This document shows positions 44,378-52,519 of a DNA stretch of 64,000 bases, piece by piece. Position 1 is the stretch's first letter; every line of letters starts with the position of its first letter. The position numbers and the translations under genes were made by a program. Source of the stretch: Erythrobacter sp. YT30 (GTDB lineage Bacteria; Pseudomonadota; Alphaproteobacteria; Sphingomonadales; Sphingomonadaceae); contig NZ_LMAF01000001.1 in the NCBI RefSeq assembly GCF_001542875.1, forward strand, positions 1-64,000, read 5' to 3'. The notes under the pieces are model-generated. The model made no database searches, was not told where the DNA came from, and worked only from the letters and a program-made list of their open reading frames with translations.

Positions 44378-46177
44378 ATGATGACTGATTCCGATCCCGA
44401 TCCACGTAATACCGAAAACGAGAATGCGCCAAGCGCTGCCGAGCTCGAGGCTGCGGGTCAGGATTCAATGTTCGGCGGGTCTGATTTGGGCAACGCAGAA
44501 CCGCCCGAAACCAAAGTCCTCGAACCGACACCAGAAGTGAAGCCCACACCAACAGCGGACGAGGCAAGCCAACCTTACCGCGTCCTTGCACGCAAATATC
44601 GACCTCAGACTTTCTCTCAATTGATCGGCCAAGAGCCGATGGTGCGCACACTGGCTAATGCAATTGAGCGGGATCGGTTGGCGCATGCATTCTTGATGAC
44701 CGGAGTGAGGGGGGTCGGTAAAACCTCTACGGCGCGCTTGATTGCGAAGGCGCTGAATTGCGTTGGTCCCGATGGTCAGGGCGGGCCGACGATTGATCCC
44801 TGCGGACAATGCGAATTCTGCGAAGCTATAGCTGAGGGGCGCCATATCGATGTGATCGAGATGGACGCCGCATCCCACACCGGCGTTGATGATGTTCGCG
44901 AAATTATCGAGCAAGTTCGCTACGCGGCCGTTTCAGCGCGCTACAAGATATACATCATTGACGAGGTTCATATGCTGTCTCGCAATGCATTCAATGCGTT
45001 GCTCAAGACACTCGAGGAGCCGCCTGCGCATGTGAAATTCCTCTTCGCTACCACTGAAGTCGACAAGCTGCCCGTCACCGTACTCAGCCGAACGCAGCGG
45101 TTCGACTTGCGGCGTATTCCAGCCGATTTGCTCGCTAAACACTTCGGTCATGTCTGCGAGCAGGAAGGCGTTGCGGCTGAGCACGAAGCGCTCGCCATTA
45201 TCGCTGCCGCAGCAGAAGGGTCAGTGCGCGATGGCTTGTCGATCCTCGATCAGGCGATTGCGCACGCTGATCTTGAGGAAGGCGGACAGGTCACCGGCGC
45301 ACGCGTGCGTGATATGCTGGGGCTGGCGGATAAAAGTGCGCAGCGTGGGCTATTGAACTTCGTGCTGGAAGCAGATGCGCCCGCGCTTCTCAAAGGCATT
45401 GATGAGCAATATGCTCTTGGGGTTGAGCCGCTTGCGCTCATGCGCGCGATGATGGACCTGGTGCACCGCGTCACCGTCGCGCAAGTTTCCGGCGGAGAAG
45501 CTGACGCTCCGAGTGAGGAAGAACGCAGCGCGCTTGGTGAACTTGCGCAGCGTCTTTCCGCATCACAGCTCCATCGTCTTTGGCAATTGCTGTTGAAGGG
45601 TCACGAGGAAGTCCGTCAGGCACCAGACCCTCTGGTTGCTCTACAGATGGCCTTGCTCCGCGTGCTGCATGCTGCAGAAATGCCCGATCCCGGCAAGCTT
45701 GCAAAACGCCTTGAGGAATTGGCGAGCAATCCTCTTTCCGCCGCTACTGCAATGCCAAGTGAAGCCGCACCTGCGGTGCAGGCCGCGTCGGGCGCACTCG
45801 ATTGGGCGGAGCTTGTCGATAATGTCGATAAGGCTGGACAATTGCGCGTCGCCCAGATGATGCGGGATCGGGTGCGAGTGATTGAGCTGGCTGCGGAACG
45901 ATTGATCTTTGAGCAGGCGGATCAATTCTCTGATGATCCGATCCCTGATATCCGTGACGCTCTGTTCAAGCTCACTGGCAAGCGTTGGCAGGTCGAACGC
46001 GGGGAAGGGGTCGCTCAGCCAAGCTTGCGCGAACAGGCCGATGCCGACGCAAAAGCCGCTGAAGAGCGCACGCGCGCGCATCCCCTCGTAAAAGCTGCCC
46101 TCGAAGCATTTCCCGATGCCGAACTCATAGACAACGACAACACCGCCGCCTTTGCATCCTCTGCAAGGCGGCGCTGA
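44378..46177 (+). CDS. dnaX: DNA polymerase III subunit gamma/tau
   Basis: A 599-residue clamp-loader ATPase. After an acidic, disordered 65-residue N-terminus, the AAA+ module has VRGVGKTSTA (Walker A, near 110), the zinc-binding cysteines LNC and PCGQCEFC, DEVHMLS (Walker B) and FATTEVDKLPVTVLSR (sensor/SRC). The C-terminal half contains the tau region. The start is ATG 44378 or 44381. It is followed by ybaB after 26 bp. Confidence 0.96.
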   Translation: MMTDSDPDPRNTENENAPSAAELEAAGQDSMFGGSDLGNAEPPETKVLEPTPEVKPTPTADEASQPYRVLARKYRPQTFSQLIGQEPMVRTLANAIERDRLAHAFLMTGVRGVGKTSTARLIAKALNCVGPDGQGGPTIDPCGQCEFCEAIAEGRHIDVIEMDAASHTGVDDVREIIEQVRYAAVSARYKIYIIDEVHMLSRNAFNALLKTLEEPPAHVKFLFATTEVDKLPVTVLSRTQRFDLRRIPADLLAKHFGHVCEQEGVAAEHEALAIIAAAAEGSVRDGLSILDQAIAHADLEEGGQVTGARVRDMLGLADKSAQRGLLNFVLEADAPALLKGIDEQYALGVEPLALMRAMMDLVHRVTVAQVSGGEADAPSEEERSALGELAQRLSASQLHRLWQLLLKGHEEVRQAPDPLVALQMALLRVLHAAEMPDPGKLAKRLEELASNPLSAATAMPSEAAPAVQAASGALDWAELVDNVDKAGQLRVAQMMRDRVRVIELAAERLIFEQADQFSDDPIPDIRDALFKLTGKRWQVERGEGVAQPSLREQADADAKAAEERTRAHPLVKAALEAFPDAELIDNDNTAAFASSARRR

Positions 46178-46203
46178 CCCCATAAGCGAAAGGATACGCC
46201 CCC

Positions 46204-46545
46204 ATGAAAAGCATGGAAGAAATGATGAAAGCCGCGCAGCAGGCGGCCGAAACGATCCAAAACCAGATGAACGACATGCAGGTCAAACTGGATGCTATCG
46301 AAGTCGAAGGCACAGCTGGCGGCGGTCTCGTTACAGTGCGCGCAAGTGCCAAGGGGCGCATTTTGGGCGTTAGCATCGATGACAGCCTGATGGTGAAAGA
46401 AGAAAAGAACATCGTCGAAGATCTCGTGACCGCCGCGTTTAACGATGCACGCGACAAGGCTGACAGGGTGTCCGCTGAGCAGATGAAAGAGATGCAAGGC
46501 TCCATGGGCCTGCCACCGGGCTTCAATCTGCCGGGAATGGGATAA
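46204..46545 (+). CDS. YbaB/EbfC nucleoid-associated protein
   Basis: A 113-residue protein with the YbaB family pattern: helix MKAAQQAAETIQNQMNDMQV, strands with VEGTAGGGLVTVRASAKGRIL, a helix EDLVTAAFNDARDKAD and a Met/Gly/Pro-rich C-terminus. It binds DNA as a dimer. dnaX-ybaB is a conserved pair, with AAGGAT as Shine-Dalgarno. Confidence 0.95.
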   Translation: MKSMEEMMKAAQQAAETIQNQMNDMQVKLDAIEVEGTAGGGLVTVRASAKGRILGVSIDDSLMVKEEKNIVEDLVTAAFNDARDKADRVSAEQMKEMQGSMGLPPGFNLPGMG

Positions 46546-46554
46546 CAGGCAGCG

Positions 46555-47325
46555 GTGGGTCTGTTTGGTCCAAAACTACCCATTGAGAAGGACGAGTTCG
46601 AATGGCTTATGGCGTGCTTTGCCTGGCTCGATCGAGAGATCGGGCAGCGAAGTGGCCCAGATGGTTTTCGCCCGCATTTGATTTTACCCGACGATCCTGA
46701 ATTGATGGCTGCGACGACCGCTCCGCAGATGTTCGATGTGGTCAAGCGTGCGGCCGGTCTTGAGCAATGGCATTGCCAGTTGGAGAAAGGCGAGGCGCGA
46801 AGAGAATTGGTCAATACGGGATTGGATACGGGGCCGTTTTCACAGAATTCGGCTCTCGGCACTTTCAGCGTTGAGGGAAACACTCCCATAATTCGCTATG
46901 ACCCGGAGCTGCTCCATAAACCCGACGCACTCGTCGCGACCTTCGCGCACGAATTGTCGCATTTGCTGATCCACTCGCTCGGCATGCCACCGGGCGGGCA
47001 CGAGCTGGAAGAGCATGCGACTGATTGCACGGCTGTATATCTCGGTTTCGGCGTATTCCTCGCAAACAGCGCACGCAACTTCAGCCAGTTCACCGATGGC
47101 GCGATGCAGGGGTGGCAGTCGGACACGTCGGGATACCTCTCGGAAAATGCGCTAGTCACTGCGGTTGCCATCTTTGAGAAGCGTTTTTCAGCACCAGCGG
47201 GTGCTGAACATCATCTGAAGCCTTACCTAAAGTCGGTCCATCGCAAGGCGCACAGATACCTCGCCAAGAAGCACACTGATTTGGCGTCGGAACTTTCAGA
47301 GATGGAGCTGTCTGCTTGGGCGTGA
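46555..47325 (+). CDS. Hypothetical protein with HExxH metallopeptidase-like motif
   Basis: A 256-residue protein that contains HELSHLLIHSL (HExxH) near residue 130 and GHELEEHATDCTAVYLGFG about 20 residues later, which could supply the third zinc ligand. There is no signal peptide. The substrate is unknown and peptidase activity is inferred from the motif. It starts with GTG 46555, ten bases after ybaB, so it belongs to the dnaX-ybaB transcript, in the place where many bacteria have recR. Confidence 0.6.
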   Translation: MGLFGPKLPIEKDEFEWLMACFAWLDREIGQRSGPDGFRPHLILPDDPELMAATTAPQMFDVVKRAAGLEQWHCQLEKGEARRELVNTGLDTGPFSQNSALGTFSVEGNTPIIRYDPELLHKPDALVATFAHELSHLLIHSLGMPPGGHELEEHATDCTAVYLGFGVFLANSARNFSQFTDGAMQGWQSDTSGYLSENALVTAVAIFEKRFSAPAGAEHHLKPYLKSVHRKAHRYLAKKHTDLASELSEMELSAWA

Positions 47326-47462
47326 CTTGCAGACTTGTTTGCGACCGATCCACAGCCTTCCCAAAGCGCCCCATTGCGCACCACCGGCGCATTACCCATA
47401 TCTTGTAGGAATTGAGGCGTGATGCGCCTCTTGGGACACAAAATCACGAAATCTGATCTCTT

Positions 47463-49871
47463 ATGACACAAGCTTTTCCTCTTTTGCCTTTGCGCGATAT
47501 CGTCGTCTTTCCTGGCATGGTTGTGCCGCTTTTTGTGGGGCGCGATAAGTCTGTTGCTGCTCTTGAGGCGGCGATGGAAGCGTCGAAGGATATCTTCCTT
47601 CTCGCACAGCTTGATCCTGCTTGCGATGATCCGGGGCAGAACGATCTTTATGATGTGGGTGTGGTTGCTCAGGTACTTCAACTGCTTAAGCTGCCTGATG
47701 GAACAGTGCGTGTTCTTGTCGAAGGGACGCACCGTGCCAAGCTCTCTGCCATGGTCCCAGATGACGGGTATGTCACGGCTGCGATCGAGCTGATCGAGCC
47801 AGAAACTGTGGCTGGCAACGAAGTCACAGCGCTGATGCGTCAGGTTACGCAGCAATTCGGCGAATACGCCAAACTCAACAAAAAAATGGGCGAAGAAAGC
47901 GACATCGATCTTTCCGATGTTGATGATGCTGGCGAATTGGCCGACACGATTGCGGCAGCGTTGAACGCCAAAGTTTCCGACAAGCAATCGCTTCTTACCG
48001 AGAGCAGCCCACTAAAACGCCTCGAACTTGTAATGGCGTTCATGGAAGGTGAGCTTTCCGTCCTTCAGGTGGAGCGCAAGATCCGTGGACGCGTGAAGCG
48101 TCAGATGGAGAAGACGCAGCGCGAATACTACCTCAACGAGCAGATGAAAGCGATCCAGAGTGAGCTTGGCGGCGGTGATGGGGAGGAAGGCAACGAGATT
48201 GCCGAACTGACCGAGAAGATCGAAAAGACGAAGCTTTCGAAGGAAGCCAAGACCAAAGCGAATGCCGAGCTCAAGAAGCTCAAGGGCATGCAGCCGATGA
48301 GCGCTGAAGCCACAGTCATCCGCAACTATTTGGATGTGCTGTTGGGGCTGCCGTGGGGCAAGAAGTCGCGGCTCAAAAAGGATATCGGAACAGCGCAGGA
48401 AGTGCTTGATGCCGATCACTATGGCTTGGAGAAAGTCAAAGACCGCATTATCGAATACCTCGCGGTGCAGGCGCGGACCAACAAGCTCAAGGGGCCAATC
48501 CTGTGCCTTGTGGGCCCTCCGGGTGTGGGCAAGACTTCGCTAGGCAAATCGATCGCCAAGGCGACCGGTCGCGAGTTCGTGCGTCAGTCTCTTGGCGGAG
48601 TGCGTGATGAGGCGGAAATCCGCGGTCACAGGCGCACCTATATCGGATCGATGCCTGGCAAGATCGTCAACAATCTGAAGAAAGCGGGCACCAGTAATCC
48701 GCTGTTCCTGCTCGATGAAATTGACAAGTTGGGCCAGGATTTCCGTGGCGATCCTGCGTCTGCATTGCTCGAAGTTCTGGACCCAGAGCAAAACGACAAA
48801 TTTCAGGATCACTACCTCGAACTCGATCTCGACCTGTCAGACATCATGTTCGTCACCACCGCGAACAGCCTCAATCTGCCTCAGCCTCTGCTTGATCGGA
48901 TGGAGATTATTCGTCTTGAAGGCTACACCGAGGATGAGAAGGTTGAAATCGCCAAGCGTCACCTCTTGCCCAAGCAAGTAAAAGAGCATGGCCTGAAAAC
49001 AGACGAATTTGAACTGACCGAAGAGGGTCTGCGCGATCTGATCCGCTACTACACTCGTGAGGCAGGCGTTCGTACTCTTGAGCGCGAGATCGCGCGCCTT
49101 GCCAGAAAGTCTTTGCGTAAAATCCTTGAGGGCGACGCAATGAGTGTCACCATCACGCCAGAAAATCTCGGCGATTTCGCAGGGGTGCGCAAATTCAAGC
49201 ATGGCACGTCAGAGGAGGAAGCTCAGATCGGCGCTGTTACGGGCCTTGCTTGGACGAGCGTTGGCGGCGAATTGCTTACCATTGAGAGTGTCACAACTCC
49301 CGGGAAAGGCGAGGTCAAAACGACCGGCAAGCTTGGCGAAGTGATGAATGAAAGCGTTGCCGCGGCATTCAGCTTCGTCAAATCACGCGCGCCGGCTTAT
49401 GGTATCAAGCCGAGCCTGTTTCAGCGTAGAAATGTGCATATCCACCTGCCCGAAGGCGCGGTGCCCAAGGATGGGCCCAGCGCGGGCATTGGCATGGTCA
49501 CTTCGATTGTTTCCACTCTGGGCGGCATAGCTGTCCGTCCTGATGTGGCGATGACGGGCGAAGTCACCTTACGCGGCCGTGTGCTTGCGATTGGTGGTCT
49601 CAAGGAAAAGCTGCTCGCAGCCCTTCGCGGCGGCATTAAAACGGTGCTCATCCCCGAAGAGAACGTCAAAGATTTGGCTGAAATCCCTGACAATGTGAAA
49701 GAGGGGTTGGAAATCATTCCCGTCAGCCATGTTGACCAGGTGCTCGAACAGGCTCTGGTTGAAACGCCCGCGCCAATCGAATGGAGCGAAGCAGATGACT
49801 TGGCATCGCAGCCGGGTGGATCAAGCAGCACTCCCGGATCGCCAGGAACTGACGTCCCGACAGCCCATTGA
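47463..49871 (+). CDS. lon: Lon protease
   Basis: An 802-residue LonA protease. The N-terminal substrate domain begins [20 protein letters not shown]. The AAA+ part has GPPGVGKTS (near residue 350) and LLDEIDKL; the proteolytic domain has [11 protein letters not shown] with the catalytic Ser near residue 673 and the catalytic Lys downstream in [14 protein letters not shown]. It degrades misfolded and regulatory proteins in the cytosol. The C-terminus ends with a Pro/Ser-rich tail. A poor -35/-10 pair (TTGCGC, CATATC) is seen at 47374-47402; no convincing sigma-32 site was found. Confidence 0.97.
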   Translation: MTQAFPLLPLRDIVVFPGMVVPLFVGRDKSVAALEAAMEASKDIFLLAQLDPACDDPGQNDLYDVGVVAQVLQLLKLPDGTVRVLVEGTHRAKLSAMVPDDGYVTAAIELIEPETVAGNEVTALMRQVTQQFGEYAKLNKKMGEESDIDLSDVDDAGELADTIAAALNAKVSDKQSLLTESSPLKRLELVMAFMEGELSVLQVERKIRGRVKRQMEKTQREYYLNEQMKAIQSELGGGDGEEGNEIAELTEKIEKTKLSKEAKTKANAELKKLKGMQPMSAEATVIRNYLDVLLGLPWGKKSRLKKDIGTAQEVLDADHYGLEKVKDRIIEYLAVQARTNKLKGPILCLVGPPGVGKTSLGKSIAKATGREFVRQSLGGVRDEAEIRGHRRTYIGSMPGKIVNNLKKAGTSNPLFLLDEIDKLGQDFRGDPASALLEVLDPEQNDKFQDHYLELDLDLSDIMFVTTANSLNLPQPLLDRMEIIRLEGYTEDEKVEIAKRHLLPKQVKEHGLKTDEFELTEEGLRDLIRYYTREAGVRTLEREIARLARKSLRKILEGDAMSVTITPENLGDFAGVRKFKHGTSEEEAQIGAVTGLAWTSVGGELLTIESVTTPGKGEVKTTGKLGEVMNESVAAAFSFVKSRAPAYGIKPSLFQRRNVHIHLPEGAVPKDGPSAGIGMVTSIVSTLGGIAVRPDVAMTGEVTLRGRVLAIGGLKEKLLAALRGGIKTVLIPEENVKDLAEIPDNVKEGLEIIPVSHVDQVLEQALVETPAPIEWSEADDLASQPGGSSSTPGSPGTDVPTAH

Positions 49872-50053
49872 TCGGCCGAAGTGCTGGCAGTTCGGCTTAA
49901 ATATTGCAAATTTCCTGAAAAAGGGCGCTTTTCCTAGCGAAATGCCTTTGACAGCCTAAGAAAAACCCGCTCAATCTTCGCGCTTTCGAGGATGCGATTC
50001 CTCGAACACGAATTTGATCCAAGACCTTTGATAAGATTGAGGGGGTTCCCAAT

Positions 50054-50326
50054 ATGAATAAGAATGATCTGATCAGTGCAGTTGCCGATACCAGTGGCCT
50101 GTCGAAAAATGATGCATCGAACGCTGTTGAAGGTGTTTTTGAATCTATCACGACGGCACTGTCCAAAGGCGATGAAGTGCGACTGGTTGGGTTTGGGACA
50201 TTTTCAGTTGCCAAGCGTAAAGCTTCGACGGGGCGTAACCCGCGCACTGGCGAGCCGATGAACATTCCGGCATCGAACCAGCCCAAGTTCAAAGCAGGTA
50301 AGGGCCTAAAAGACGCGGTCAATTAA
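50054..50326 (+). CDS. HU-type DNA-binding protein
   Basis: A 90-residue histone-like protein with the HU pattern: NKNDLISAVADTSGLSKNDA, VRLVGFGTFSVAKRKASTGRNPRTGEPM (beta arm with the conserved Arg/Pro tip) and FKAGKGLKDAVN. It bends and compacts DNA as a dimer. It follows lon by 182 bp, a common arrangement. A bidirectional terminator comes next. Confidence 0.96.
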   Translation: MNKNDLISAVADTSGLSKNDASNAVEGVFESITTALSKGDEVRLVGFGTFSVAKRKASTGRNPRTGEPMNIPASNQPKFKAGKGLKDAVN

Positions 50327-50370
50327 TCACGTCCAATAGCGGCGCCTGAAATGGCGCATCATGGGATTCG

Positions 50371-50410
50371 AAAAACCCCGCCGATCGAGTGATCGGCGGG
50401 GTTTCTCTTT
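50371..50410. terminator. Bidirectional Rho-independent terminator
   Basis: AAACCCCGCCGATC (50373-50386) pairs with GATCGGCGGGGTTT across a GAGT loop. A T-rich run follows on the plus strand, and on the minus strand the stem ends in five T. It can stop transcripts from hupB-type HU (plus) and the lipoprotein gene (minus). Confidence 0.9.
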
Positions 50411-50444
50411 GCGGTTTATGTCGCCCTTTTGGAGCAGGATTGGT

Positions 50445-51401
50445 TCACATCGCAATGAGCGCTGTTGGCGCAGCCTCAGTTCGCGAATTGATTTGCCAAG
50501 TCAGGCGCTTCCTGCCGTTTTCAGTTGCGGGACCCTCATCGGTGTTGTTGGCGCGGATATCGCCGGTCGTCACAATTGAGAAAGTGCCTTCGATTTCTGG
50601 CAAGTTGAGTTCGTCTTTTTGCGATGAGCTTCCCCCGAACATGCCGCCGCCCATCATCAATGGTGCGAGTTGTCCACCACCCGCAGCAGGCGTGAGGCCT
50701 GGCGCGTTTATCCGCACTACGTTCCCATCTCTCACAATTGCTTGAACGAACGGCGAAGATGTTGGGAAACCTTCGAACATCGGAAACATGAAATCATGCT
50801 GCAGGGTGCTGGTGATCGAATAGCTGACGTCAAACATCCCATCGCCCTTGGCTTCGACCCGGTCAAAACCCTTTTGACGCAAAAGCATAGCTGCCAGCTC
50901 TTTTTCTGCCTCAGGATCTGTCACATCAACGCCACCAAACATTTGTGACATTTGCTCGGCTTCTTTGCGATCCTTTTCAATGCGTCTCTGCTGGCGTTCT
51001 TCCCATTGCTGGCGTTGTTCTGCTTCTTCTTCAGGCGTACATTCCCGATCGCCAGAATAGACAGCATCTTCGGCAGCTTCTGCTGCAGCATCAGCAGCGT
51101 CCATCGCGTCTTGTGCGGTCATCTCTTCGGTGGCTGCTTCCTGCTCTTCCGCGTCCTCCGGCAAGGGGCCATAGCAATAGGCTTGGAATTCCCCCGCTGA
51201 ACTGCGCTTGCTCTCTTCAGCGAGCTTAGCAAGACCGACGAAATGGATTTCACCTTCATAGGTGAATGTGAAGGCGTCATCTTCGAGCAGCATCAGCTCC
51301 GAGGTAAACTTGCCCGGTTGGATCAGACAGCCTGAAAGCATGAGTGAACATCCGGCCAGAACGGCAGCGGCTTTCACTTTCATGGACGAAAACATAGTCA
51401 T
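50445..51401 (-). CDS. Hypothetical lipoprotein
   Basis: A 318-residue protein from ATG 51401 (GGGGAAA upstream). The signal has LMLSGC as lipobox (Cys near residue 24). Residues ~80-160 are acidic and Ala/Glu-rich, probably a helical linker (EEAEQRQQWEERQQRRIEKDRKEAEQ), while the C-terminal part has GGGQLAPLMMGGGMFGGSSS and ends with strands. No family was recognised. It follows rlmB by 13 bp on the minus strand. The mature protein should be an envelope lipoprotein. Confidence 0.65.
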   Translation of the reverse strand: MTMFSSMKVKAAAVLAGCSLMLSGCLIQPGKFTSELMLLEDDAFTFTYEGEIHFVGLAKLAEESKRSSAGEFQAYCYGPLPEDAEEQEAATEEMTAQDAMDAADAAAEAAEDAVYSGDRECTPEEEAEQRQQWEERQQRRIEKDRKEAEQMSQMFGGVDVTDPEAEKELAAMLLRQKGFDRVEAKGDGMFDVSYSITSTLQHDFMFPMFEGFPTSSPFVQAIVRDGNVVRINAPGLTPAAGGGQLAPLMMGGGMFGGSSSQKDELNLPEIEGTFSIVTTGDIRANNTDEGPATENGRKRLTWQINSRTEAAPTALIAM

Positions 51402-51414
51402 TGTCAGTTTCCCC

Positions 51415-52206
51415 TTATGAACGTGTTGAGGTCGCATATAGCGCGATAGCTGTGGCATTGGATACGTTAAGACTTTCAATCGCCGACGAAATGGGAAGCC
51501 GTGCCAGCGCATCGCAATGCTGCGAGATATTGTGCCGCATTCCGGGGCCTTCAGCACCCATTACGAGGGCGACTGGCCCCACTGGCAATGCGTCGGCTAA
51601 TGTGGCTTCTGCTTCGCCGGCCAGGCCGATCCGCCAATAGCCAGCCTCTGCCAATTCATCCATGGCGCGTGCCAGATTGACGACGCGCACCCAAGGCACC
51701 GTCTCAAGCGCGCCTGATGCTGACTTTGCGAGGACGCCGCTTTCGGGCGGGGCGTGTCGATCCTGTGTGACGATGCAGGCGGCATTGAAAGCTGCGGCAG
51801 AACGCAGGATCGCACCAACATTATGCGGATCTGTCACCTGATCGAGCAGGATAACAGGGCGCGACGGGTCGCCCGTTGCAACCTCGTCAAGGAAAGTGCC
51901 GTCAAGCGGCTCACATTCGAGGACGAGGCCCTGATGCGGCGCATCTTTGGCGACTAGGCGAGCAAGATCTGTGACCTCGGCGTATTCGATCGGGAAATCC
52001 TGCGGCAACTCGCCATCGAGGCTTTCGATGCCTTCCCTAGTTGCCCAAAGCTTACGGTGTTTACGATTAGGATTTTTGAGTGCAGCCTCAACGGGATGGC
52101 GGCCCCACAATCGCACATGGCTAGATGTGGCACGCCCTGATCCGCGGCCGCCTTTCATTCGTCCAGCACGGCCGCGAAGCGCGCGCTTTTTTTCACCTTT
52201 CGCCAT
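51415..52206 (-). CDS. rlmB: 23S rRNA (guanosine-2'-O-)-methyltransferase RlmB-like (SpoU family)
   Basis: A 263-residue SpoU methyltransferase from ATG 52206. A basic, Gly/Arg-rich N-terminal tail (about 25 residues) leads to LWGRHPVEAALKNPNRK, and the knotted C-terminal domain has the three SpoU motifs: LDQVTDPHNVGAILRSA, LVMGAEGPGM and LPISSAIESLNVSNATAIALY. It methylates a ribose in 23S or tRNA; RlmB (G2251) is the best guess. A frame extending upstream would cross the tRNA-Tyr gene. Confidence 0.88.
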   Translation of the reverse strand: MAKGEKKRALRGRAGRMKGGRGSGRATSSHVRLWGRHPVEAALKNPNRKHRKLWATREGIESLDGELPQDFPIEYAEVTDLARLVAKDAPHQGLVLECEPLDGTFLDEVATGDPSRPVILLDQVTDPHNVGAILRSAAAFNAACIVTQDRHAPPESGVLAKSASGALETVPWVRVVNLARAMDELAEAGYWRIGLAGEAEATLADALPVGPVALVMGAEGPGMRHNISQHCDALARLPISSAIESLNVSNATAIALYATSTRS

Positions 52207-52363
52207 TGCAGTCTTCCATAATTGACACTCTTGGCGGTTCCCTGCCAGCACCCCCATTGACAGGCAAGGCTCGCTTCGCCAAAGCGCACGCCTCGGCAGC
52301 GAAGCCCCATGGGCTGCGCGCTTATTGTTGGGTGCTTTCATGCACTCTTCAGATGCCCGATGT

Positions 52364-52449
52364 GGACAGGTGGCCGAGTGGTTAAAGGCAGCAGACTGTA
52401 AATCTGCCCGCGCAAGCGTACGCTGGTTCGAATCCAGCCCTGTCCACCA
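52364..52449 (+). tRNA. tRNA-Tyr (GTA)
   Basis: An 86-base class II tRNA with a long variable arm and encoded CCA. The acceptor stem GGACAGG pairs with CCTGTCC, and the anticodon loop CTGTAAA carries GTA. The T arm is CTGGTTCGAATCCAG. Confidence 0.96.
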
Positions 52450-52519
52450 CGGGAATTTGCACAGCAGGTCAACTGCAGAACAATCTTCCAAGTTTAGGAA
52501 ATTTTGCTGTCCTGTTCGG

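Noticed and set aside
47334-47402. Sigma-32 promoter for lon
   Set aside because: CTTG and CCCAT-like elements exist but their spacing does not match the heat-shock consensus; no confident site could be assigned.
49987-50004. CGAGGA/TCCTCG hairpin between lon and HU considered as a terminator
   Set aside because: The stem is short and no T-run follows; it is too weak to call.
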